A stretch of DNA of 64,000 bases from the NCBI GenBank assembly GCA_964490725.1, contig CAZBDU010000013.1, positions 1 through 64,000 of the forward strand, in the 5' to 3' direction. Below are positions 1 through 6,383 of this stretch, one piece after another. The notes beneath the pieces were generated by a model. That model ran no database searches and had not been told where the DNA came from. It was given only the letters and a program-made list of their open reading frames with translations. The stretch's first letter is position 1. The number at the start of each line of letters is the position of its first letter. Both the position numbers and the translations under genes were made by a program. Source of the stretch: CAZBDU01 sp964490725. GTDB taxonomy: Bacteria > Spirochaetota > Spirochaetia > SZUA-6 > DRHE01.

Positions 1-1807
1 CGGGCGCGTGGATTGAAACGATCACCTCCTCCGCGGCCTCCCGCAAGTCCTCCGGTCGCGCCCCCCGCGGGCGCGTGGATTGAAACGGCAGCTACCCGAA
101 CGCCAAGCTGCTCGGGATCGAGTCGCGCCCCCCGCGGGCGCGTGGATTGAAACTTGAGCAGCCCCACGACCTGGTCCACGCCCTCCTGTCGCGCCCCCCG
201 CGGGCGCGTGGATTGAAACTCGAACCGATCCACGTGGCGATCGAACACCGCCTGTCGCGCCCCCCGCGGGCGCGTGGATTGAAACAACGCCGAGCGGGGC
301 TATCTGCTGCCGGAGGAGCCGTCGCGCCCCCCGCGGGCGCGTGGATTGAAACTCCCTCTACGGGCACATGCGGCGGACCGCGGTCGTCGCGCCCCCCGCG
401 GGCGCGTGGATTGAAACGAACGTCAGGACGCGGAAGGTCGTCTGCTGTATCGCGTCGCGCCCCCCGCGGGCGCGTGGATTGAAACGGGCAACTGGCGGGA
501 CGTCGCCTGGAACGGGTCCGTCGCGCCCCCCGCGGGCGCGTGGATTGAAACATCGGAACTGACCGGTATCGCGTGGCCGTCGCCGGTCGCGCCCCCCGCG
601 GGCGCGTGGATTGAAACTGCCTATGGTGCGAGACGATGTGCGACGAGGAGCGTCGCGCCCCCCGCGGGCGCGTGGATTGAAACAAGACGGCACTGGTCTA
701 CGTGCAGGACACGACCGAGTCGCGCCCCCCGCGGGCGCGTGGATTGAAACACAACCGTAAGGGCGGCCTGCCGCAGCAGGTTGCGGGTCGCGCCCCCCGC
801 GGGCGCGTGGATTGAAACCGGCTCTACGCAAACATTCAGAGCTTCCCTACACGTCGCGCCCCCCGCGGGCGCGTGGATTGAAACTTGTAGCTGCTGGGGC
901 ACCCATCGTTGCAGCATCGTCGCGCCCCCCGCGGGCGCGTGGATTGAAACGCTGCGCTGGCACGCCGGACTTCATCGGGTTCACGTCGCGCCCCCCGCGG
1001 GCGCGTGGATTGAAACTTGATACGTGGCAAAGGTTGGAGTGCGTCTATGCGTCGCGCCCCCCGCGGGCGCGTGGATTGAAACATGGACAACGACGCCAAG
1101 GTGACGGGGGCGCAGGGTCGCGCCCCCCGCGGGCGCGTGGATTGAAACAGCCGCGTGAATGCTATGGCCATCCAGGCCATGCGTCGCGCCCCCCGCGGGC
1201 GCGTGGATTGAAACAAGCCGTTGGGGGATGCGGTCACCGACATGTTCAAGTCGCGCCCCCCGCGGGCGCGTGGATTGAAACAGTCCGCCCCAGGCAAAGT
1301 CAGGCGGGGGTGGGGGGTCGCGCCCCCCGCGGGCGCGTGGATTGAAACCGCATCGCCTCCAGCGCCCCGAGGTTGGCTGCCGTCGCGCCCCCCGCGGGCG
1401 CGTGGATTGAAACTGGTGCTTGTCTTGCCAGGTTAGAGTGACATGCGTCGCGCCCCCCGCGGGCGCGTGGATTGAAACCAGGCCTCATATCGCTGCGCCC
1501 GGGGCTTTACGAGTCGCGCCCCCCGCGGGCGCGTGGATTGAAACTTTGCGGGCCTGTCACCGCCAGAGATTCCTCCTGTCGCGCCCCCCGCGGGCGCGTG
1601 GATTGAAACCGGTTTCGATCCGCGCATCGAATTTTGGGAATGCGTCGCGCCCCCCGCGGGCGCGTGGATTGAAACTTGGTGTCGCCTGCTCCCGGGCAGC
1701 CGTGAAACGGCGTCGCGCCCCCTGCGGGCGCGTGGATTGAAACAACGCCGCCGGGAGCTACTTCGACGAGGACGCGTGGCGCCCCCGGCGGGCCTGCCCA
1801 CTGAAGG
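1..1807 (+). CRISPR. Type I-C-like CRISPR array, left end cut by the window
   Basis: The unit is a 32-nt repeat (GTCGCGCCCC...GATTGAAAC) with 26 full copies starting at 55, 122, 188, 254 and so on to 1712, a partial copy at 1-19 and a decayed copy at 1776. The 27 spacers are 32-36 nt and look unique. Repeat positions 3-9 (CGCGCCC) pair perfectly with 15-21 (GGGCGCG) around a 5-nt loop, leaving an 11-nt 3' tail that matches the 5' handle left by Cas5d in type I-C systems. The ATTGAAAC end and the decay at the right end both say transcription runs rightward and the leader lies left of base 1. No cas gene is in the window, so subtype rests on the repeat alone. Open frames inside the array are repeat artefacts. 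Confidence 0.98.
1776..1807 (+). repeat. Degenerate terminal CRISPR repeat
   Basis: This 32-nt stretch matches the array repeat at about 21 of 32 positions, keeps GCGCCCCC and the central GCGGGC, and sits 32 nt after the last clear repeat (1712-1743), which is the normal spacer length. The 1712 copy itself differs from consensus by one C-to-T change at repeat position 12, inside the loop, so its hairpin is unharmed. Decay at the leader-distal end is usual for CRISPR arrays. Confidence 0.75.
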
Positions 1808-1831
1808 CCGCTTGGGCAAGCACGCAAAGGG

Positions 1832-2164
1832 CTAGGGCCCCGCGGCGCCTCCAGGACGCCGGGCCTCTTCCAGCGCCGCGACCAGCATGTCCCGGGGCGG
1901 CATGCCGACGGCCCCCGAGGGGCTGCGGTACACCCGGCAGGAGAAGGAGGGCGGGTCCCCGCGCCGGCCCGGCTCGATGTCCCGCCCTTCGACCTGTACG
2001 GTGGGGGAACCCAGGAAGCGGCGCTGCTCCGCCTCGGCGGCGTCGGCCACCAGGACGAACCGGACCTCGGCCTTCAGCCCCAGCTCCCGCAAGGTGCGGC
2101 GCACCAGCTCCAGGGCAGGCTTCCCGTTGGGACAGCCGGCGAAGCTCAAAACCTCTATTTTCAC
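1832..2164 (-). CDS. Thioredoxin-like small protein
   Basis: A 110-residue protein starting at a GTG. The N-terminus (KIEVLSFAGCPNGKP) has the beta-strand followed by a cysteine loop of the thioredoxin-like family often found near alkylmercury lyase or metal-stress genes, and FLGSPTV fits the family's cis-proline loop. The second cysteine of a classical CxxC is replaced by glycine (CPNG); another cysteine occurs later in SFSCRVYR. Membership in the fold is supported by the pattern; a redox partner or substrate cannot be named. It lies between the CRISPR array and a sugar transporter and reads in the transporter's direction with a gap of about 60 bp, so it may be read through but probably is not functionally part of it. 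Confidence 0.6.
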   Translation of the reverse strand: MKIEVLSFAGCPNGKPALELVRRTLRELGLKAEVRFVLVADAAEAEQRRFLGSPTVQVEGRDIEPGRRGDPPSFSCRVYRSPSGAVGMPPRDMLVAALEEARRPGGAAGP

Positions 2165-2227
2165 ACCTGTAAGTTACTCACCCGGCGGTCCTTCCGCCAA
2201 AGGACCGGCGGGCCGGGCACGGCGCCC

Positions 2228-2989
2228 TTAGCCGGCGCTGCCCTCCATGCTGCCGGTGGCGATGGCCTCCATGATCTGCTCCGGGGTTACCGCGTCCCGC
2301 TCCACCTCGGCAAGCTTGCGCCCCTTGTCCAGCAGGACGAAGCGGTCCGCTATGGAGTAGACATGGTACACGTTGTGGGTGATGTAGACGATCGTTGCCC
2401 CGCTGTCCCGGAAGCGCTCGATCATGTCGTGCACCTTGCGGGACTCCTTCACCGACAGGGCCGCCAGGGGCTCATCCAGGAGCAGAATCCGGCAGCCGAA
2501 GTGGAACGCCCGGCCGATGGCGATGGACTGCCGCTCCCCGCCGGAGAGGGTGGAGACCATGTCCTCGGCGGACCGGACCCGCACGCCGATCTCCTCGACA
2601 GCCTCCTTGCACTCCAGGTCCATCTTCTTCTTGTCCAGCACCCGGAAGGGACCTATCCTCTTCACCGGTTCCCTGGCCAGAAAGAAGTTGCGGGCGATGT
2701 TCATGATGTTCACCAGGGAGAGGCTCTGCTCGACGGTGTCGATGCCCTGGCTGCGGGCTTCGCCGGGGGAAGCGAAGCGCACTGGACGGTCCTCCAGGAG
2801 GATCCTGCCCTCGTCCGGCGACAGCACGCCGGAGATGATCTTCACCAGCGTGGTCTTGCCCGCGCCGTTGTCGCCCAGAAGCCCGAGGACCTCACCTCTG
2901 CGCACCTCCACCGACACGTCGTTCAACGCGCACACCTTGCCGAAGTACTTCGAGATGTGCTCCAGTCTCAGGATGTAGGGGCTCTCCAT
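2228..2989 (-). CDS. Sugar ABC transporter ATP-binding protein (single domain)
   Basis: Cytoplasmic ATPase subunit of a carbohydrate uptake ABC transporter. The 253-residue protein has Walker A GDNGAGKTT near residue 38, the signature LSGGERQ near 148, Walker B ILLLDEP near 168 and the switch histidine in VYITHNV. It resembles one half of RbsA/XylG or the single-domain FrcA type, so two copies should act per transporter. It is the last gene of the operon binding protein (4164-5159), permease (3009-4007), ATPase, with 19 bp to the permease and an AGGAA ribosome site before ATG. The substrate cannot be told from the sequence; a monosaccharide is expected. Confidence 0.92.
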   Translation of the reverse strand: MESPYILRLEHISKYFGKVCALNDVSVEVRRGEVLGLLGDNGAGKTTLVKIISGVLSPDEGRILLEDRPVRFASPGEARSQGIDTVEQSLSLVNIMNIARNFFLAREPVKRIGPFRVLDKKKMDLECKEAVEEIGVRVRSAEDMVSTLSGGERQSIAIGRAFHFGCRILLLDEPLAALSVKESRKVHDMIERFRDSGATIVYITHNVYHVYSIADRFVLLDKGRKLAEVERDAVTPEQIMEAIATGSMEGSAG

Positions 2990-3008
2990 GCGTTCCTGCT
3001 CCTTCCTC

Positions 3009-4007
3009 TCACAGCCACAGCTTTCTGATCCTGTTGTTGATGTAGGCGGCGCCGATGAGGATCACTCCCACGAACAGCCTGTAGAAGTATCCCGGAGCCC
3101 CCGCCAGCACCAGCCCCACCCGTATCATGCCGACGATGAAGGCGCCCAGCGCCGCCCCCACGATCGTGCCGTACCCCCCGAACATGAAGGTTCCGCCGAT
3201 GACGGCCGCCGCGATCGCCTCCAGCTCGTAGCCGGTGCCGAAGGCCACGTTGGCGAACTTGAAGCGGCTGATGGCGATACATCCCGACAGCGCGGCCAGC
3301 ACCGAGCAGAGGATGAAGTTGACCAGCTTCACCTTGCCGGTGTCGATTCCCCTGGCCCGGGCGGTCTCCTGGTCCCCCCCGGTGGCGAACACCCAGTTTC
3401 CGTAGCGCGTGCGGAACAGCAGGAAGGAGAACAGCAGGGTGAGCGCGATGAACCAGAAGTGCGAGGGTCTCACCCCGTAGTCGATGATCCTGGAGAGGAT
3501 CGTCGGGAACACCTGGTCCGCCTCGTAGGCGATGGACTGCCCGCCCGTGGCGGCCAGAAGCCCTCCCCTGGTGATCAGCAGCATCCCCAGGGTGGCGATG
3601 AAGGAGGGGATGCCCATCTTGATGGTGACCGCCCAGTTGACGGCGCCGATCACCACCGCCACCGCGATGGCCACGGCGAAGCCCACGGCGGAATGGAAGT
3701 GGTTCCCCAGAACCACGAACAGCGCGCCCGCCAGGGCGTAGACCCCGCTCACGGACAGATCGAACTCGCCCGAGATGATCAGGAAGGCCTCGCCCACCGT
3801 GATGATGCCCAGCTCCGCCACCAGGCTGGAGATTCCGGTCAGGCTTTCCAGGGTGAGAAAGTTGGGCGCGATGGCCGAAAACACGACGAACACCGTCGCG
3901 AAGGCGATGAGCACACCGAAGACGGGCCGCCGCACCAGGTAGAGGAGAAACCTCCGCCATACCGGCCGGGCCTCCGGGGCGCTCGGTTTGGATAGACTCT
4001 GTTGCAT
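3009..4007 (-). CDS. Sugar ABC transporter permease (RbsC/FrcC family)
   Basis: Integral membrane subunit of the LacI-controlled sugar transporter. The protein begins MQQSLSKPSAPEARP and has roughly ten hydrophobic segments; the conserved blocks ISGEFDLSVSGVYAL and the C-terminal ATGGDQETARARGIDT and VIGGTFMFGGYGT belong to the BPD_transp_2 (RbsC-like) family. I chose the ATG at 4007 because GGAGG lies about six bases upstream. A longer frame beginning at 4109 would add a proline-rich leader that is only translation of a C/G homopolymer and is rejected. It lies between the binding protein and the ATPase. About 332 residues, normal for the family. Confidence 0.92.
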   Translation of the reverse strand: MQQSLSKPSAPEARPVWRRFLLYLVRRPVFGVLIAFATVFVVFSAIAPNFLTLESLTGISSLVAELGIITVGEAFLIISGEFDLSVSGVYALAGALFVVLGNHFHSAVGFAVAIAVAVVIGAVNWAVTIKMGIPSFIATLGMLLITRGGLLAATGGQSIAYEADQVFPTILSRIIDYGVRPSHFWFIALTLLFSFLLFRTRYGNWVFATGGDQETARARGIDTGKVKLVNFILCSVLAALSGCIAISRFKFANVAFGTGYELEAIAAAVIGGTFMFGGYGTIVGAALGAFIVGMIRVGLVLAGAPGYFYRLFVGVILIGAAYINNRIRKLWL

Positions 4008-4050
4008 GCGTTCCTCCGGGGATCCATGGGGGGCCGGATCGGAGCCGCCC

Positions 4051-4082
4051 GGGGGGGGGGGGGGGGGCGGGGGGGCGGGGGG
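4051..4082. repeat. Long guanine tract (G17-C-G7-C-G6)
   Basis: The plus strand has 17 consecutive G, one C, seven G, one C and six G in the gap between the binding-protein and permease genes. It is untranslated in the chosen annotation. Such tracts slip easily in replication and sequencing, and could form a quadruplex on the plus strand. Confidence 0.9.
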
Positions 4083-4083
4083 C

Positions 4084-4104
4084 CCGCCGGCCTCTCGCCG
4101 GCGG
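4084..4104 (-). terminator. GC hairpin after the binding-protein gene
   Basis: CCGCCGGC and GCCGGCGG form a perfect 8-bp stem around a 5-nt loop about 60 bp past the stop of the binding-protein gene, followed on the transcript by a C-rich rather than U-rich run. It is better read as a partial terminator or RNA-stability element that favours binding-protein expression than as a full terminator. Confidence 0.55.
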
Positions 4105-4163
4105 TCCACCCGTATCGGCGGGCGCCTCCGGCCCCCGCTTTCGAGTTCCTCGCTGACCGGCTG

Positions 4164-5159
4164 CTACCGAATGCCCTGCTTGATGAGCTGCTCGAGCTTG
4201 GAGACATCCTTCGGGAACAGACCCAGGGTCGGGCTTTCCGCCGGAGGCGTGAACCCGTACTTCAGATGCAGATACATGTAGGCGACTCCCAGGAACCCCT
4301 GCATGTAGGGCTGCTCGTCGATCGAGAAGTCGATCTTGCCGTCCTGGAGCATCTTCATGGAGCTCGGGGTCAACCCGAAGGTGCTGATGTGCACGTCCTT
4401 CCCCGGGGTCTTGCCTTCCTCCTCCATCCGGGTGACCAGCGTTTCGGCCCGCAGCATGTTCCCCGTGAATATGGTGTCGGTGTCGGCATGGCGCTTCAGG
4501 TAGGAGAGCATGATCTCCGCCCCCTGCACCGGGTCCTCCGTGATGTCCAGGGCCTCCACCGGGACGCCGGCGTCCTTCATGATGTCGATGAATCCCTGGC
4601 CGCGCTCCTGGATGTTGACGGCTCCCGGGTGATGGTTGCCGTAGATGGCCCGCTTGGGCCGGTACTGCTGGAGGATAGTCTTGGCGGCCAGCACGCCGCC
4701 TTCGTAGGGGATCTCTCCGATGTAGGACAGGTAGGGGATGCGCTCCAGCGGCGGGCGCGAGTCGGGGCTGTCGATGGCGATCACCGGGAGCCCGCCCTTG
4801 ATCGCGGGACGCAGGAGGGAGTCCATCGCCTCCGGGTTGGTCATGGTGGCCAGCAGCCCGTCCGGCTTGGCCGCCAGGGCGCCCTGCAGCATGCTCATGA
4901 ACTGCTCGAAGTTGAACACGTCCGGTCCGGTGTAGATGACCTCCATGTCCGGCGCCAGTGCGGCGGCGGCCTTGATGCCGTTCTCCACCTTCTTCCAGTA
5001 CGGGTCTCCGATTCCGCCGTGCACCACCGCGTAGACCTTAAACTTCTTCGCCGCCGTGCCCGCCGGCTGAGCCTCCTTCTGGCCCGTGGCCCAGCCGCTC
5101 ACGGTCAGGAGGGCGAGAATCGACAGCATCCAGGACAGTTTGAAGAGTTTCTTCATCAT
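4164..5159 (-). CDS. Sugar ABC transporter substrate-binding protein
   Basis: Periplasmic type I sugar-binding protein (RbsB-like). The start MMKKLFKLSWM at 5159 follows a GGAG about ten bases upstream and gives a standard signal peptide ending near SGWA, with the mature protein beginning TGQKEAQPAG. There is no lipobox cysteine. The mature part has the expected alternation of strands and helices (FKVYAVVHGGIGDPYWKKV, LPVIAIDSPDS, DTIFTGNMLRAETLV). It is first in its operon, directly downstream of the LacI regulator (5262-6272), and a GC hairpin follows it. The longer frame to 5237 is less likely because the extension has no signal character. About 331 residues. Confidence 0.92.
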   Translation of the reverse strand: MMKKLFKLSWMLSILALLTVSGWATGQKEAQPAGTAAKKFKVYAVVHGGIGDPYWKKVENGIKAAAALAPDMEVIYTGPDVFNFEQFMSMLQGALAAKPDGLLATMTNPEAMDSLLRPAIKGGLPVIAIDSPDSRPPLERIPYLSYIGEIPYEGGVLAAKTILQQYRPKRAIYGNHHPGAVNIQERGQGFIDIMKDAGVPVEALDITEDPVQGAEIMLSYLKRHADTDTIFTGNMLRAETLVTRMEEEGKTPGKDVHISTFGLTPSSMKMLQDGKIDFSIDEQPYMQGFLGVAYMYLHLKYGFTPPAESPTLGLFPKDVSKLEQLIKQGIR

Positions 5160-5186
5160 AGTCAGGCTTCTCCTTCTTTTTTCTTG

Positions 5187-5203
5187 AGTTGTGAGCTCAC
5201 CGA
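5187..5203. promoter_or_regulatory. Palindrome upstream of the binding-protein gene
   Basis: The perfect 10-bp palindrome GTGAGCTCAC (5191-5200), within TTGTGAGCTCACCG, lies about 30 bp upstream of the transporter start and just after the LacI-family gene. The TTGTGAGC half resembles a LacI-type half-site. It is a candidate operator for the neighbouring regulator, but it differs from the palindrome in front of the regulator gene itself. Confidence 0.4.
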
Positions 5204-5261
5204 ATATCCGCTTTCCTGCTAAACCATGGCCGATCACCTCCTTCCGGCTGTCCGGTTGCCA

Positions 5262-6272
5262 TCACGCGGACTCCCTGATCACGATCCTGGGTTTCAACAC
5301 GACATGCCGGGGAGCACCGGACTCCTTTCCTGCGATCGATTCCAGCAGCAGCTCCGCCCCTCGCCTGCCCAGCTCGAACCTGGGCTGGTGGACCGTGGTC
5401 AGGCGGGGCTCGGTGTAGCCGGCGATGGACAGATCGTCGAACCCCACCACCGCCACGTCTGCGGGGACCTCCAGCTGCCGGTCCTTCACCGCACGGATGC
5501 ACCCGATGGCCGCGGTGTCGTCCATGGCGAAGATGGACAGTGGAGGCTGGAACCTGCGCAGCGCCTCGGCGGCCGCGTTGTAGCCGCCCTCCTCTCCCGA
5601 CTCCGTTTCGATGACGGAAAAGCCGTCCCCCAGGCCGTGCTCCTCCGCCGCGCTGCACACGCCGGCCAGACGGTCCTCCTCGTCGGTGGTCATCCGCCTG
5701 GCCGTGACGTAGACCAGGCGGCCCCGCCTGCCCTCGATGAGATACTCCGCTCCCAGCATTCCTCCCTGGAAGTTGTCCACGGTGACGGAGCTCAGGTTGT
5801 TCCGGGGAGTCTTCATGGCCACCAGGACCACATTCCTTGTCCTGGTGGTCTCCACCATCTCGGGGAACAGGTCCGGCTCCAGCTGGTGGCCGATCCCCAG
5901 GACCAGCACGCCCTCGGCGGCGATCTTGCCCAGCTTCTCCAGGCACAGCTTCTCCCTGCGGAGGTCCGACTTGGCGTTGTTGAGAACCAGGTAGAACCCG
6001 GATTCCTCCAGAACGTGCTCGATCCCGTTCAGGATCGCGCTGAAGTAGGGATCGGTGAGATCCCAGACGATCACGCCGACGATGCTGCTCTTCCTGGTCC
6101 TGAGCGAGCGGGCCAGGAGGTTGGGCCTGTAGTCCAGCTCCCGGGCGATCCGCAGGACCTTCTCCCGCGTCTTCGCGCTGACGGGGATCGAGGAGCTCTT
6201 GTTGTTGAGGATGTTGGAGACCGTGGTGATGGAGACCGCAGCACGCCTGGCAATGTCCTCGAGCTTGCTCAT
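5262..6272 (-). CDS. LacI-family transcriptional regulator
   Basis: DNA-binding sugar-responsive regulator of 336 residues. Residues 1-25 (MSKLEDIARRAAVSITTVSN) are the classic LacI helix-turn-helix, followed by the hinge (DYRPNLLARSLRTRKSS) and a periplasmic-binding-protein-like effector domain (GVIVWDLTDPYFSAILNGIE; DVAVVGFDDLSIAGYTEPRLTTV). It lies immediately upstream of and in the same direction as the sugar transporter operon 2228-5159 and most likely controls it. An AACGTT-containing inverted repeat in front of its own start suggests autoregulation. No strong ribosome site is seen before the ATG; ACCATG follows the operator directly. Confidence 0.93.
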   Translation of the reverse strand: MSKLEDIARRAAVSITTVSNILNNKSSSIPVSAKTREKVLRIARELDYRPNLLARSLRTRKSSIVGVIVWDLTDPYFSAILNGIEHVLEESGFYLVLNNAKSDLRREKLCLEKLGKIAAEGVLVLGIGHQLEPDLFPEMVETTRTRNVVLVAMKTPRNNLSSVTVDNFQGGMLGAEYLIEGRRGRLVYVTARRMTTDEEDRLAGVCSAAEEHGLGDGFSVIETESGEEGGYNAAAEALRRFQPPLSIFAMDDTAAIGCIRAVKDRQLEVPADVAVVGFDDLSIAGYTEPRLTTVHQPRFELGRRGAELLLESIAGKESGAPRHVVLKPRIVIRESA

Positions 6273-6278
6273 GGTACT

Positions 6279-6302
6279 TTAACGTTTAACGTGTAACGTT
6301 AC
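6279..6302. promoter_or_regulatory. Candidate LacI-type operator in front of the regulator gene
   Basis: AACGTT occurs at 6281-6286 and again at 6295-6300, 14 bp apart, the second inside the perfect palindrome GTAACGTTAC (6293-6302). A central CG in an A/T-flanked palindrome is typical of LacI-family operators. The element sits 7-30 bp upstream of the regulator's ATG, so binding would block its own transcription. Confidence 0.6.
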
Positions 6303-6383
6303 TCCCAGGATAGTGCCTGGCTGGCAGGCACGTCAAGCCCAAGAACGCGGGCGCCTCTCTCCACTGCGCCGAGGGATGCGCCA

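Noticed and set aside
92..1827. Many open frames on both strands across the array with repeated NPRARGGRD or RPPRARGLK peptides
   Set aside because: They are translations of the CRISPR repeat and have no independent coding signal.
4008..4109. Proline-rich N-terminal extension of the permease
   Set aside because: It only translates the G tract; a good ribosome site marks the ATG at 4007.
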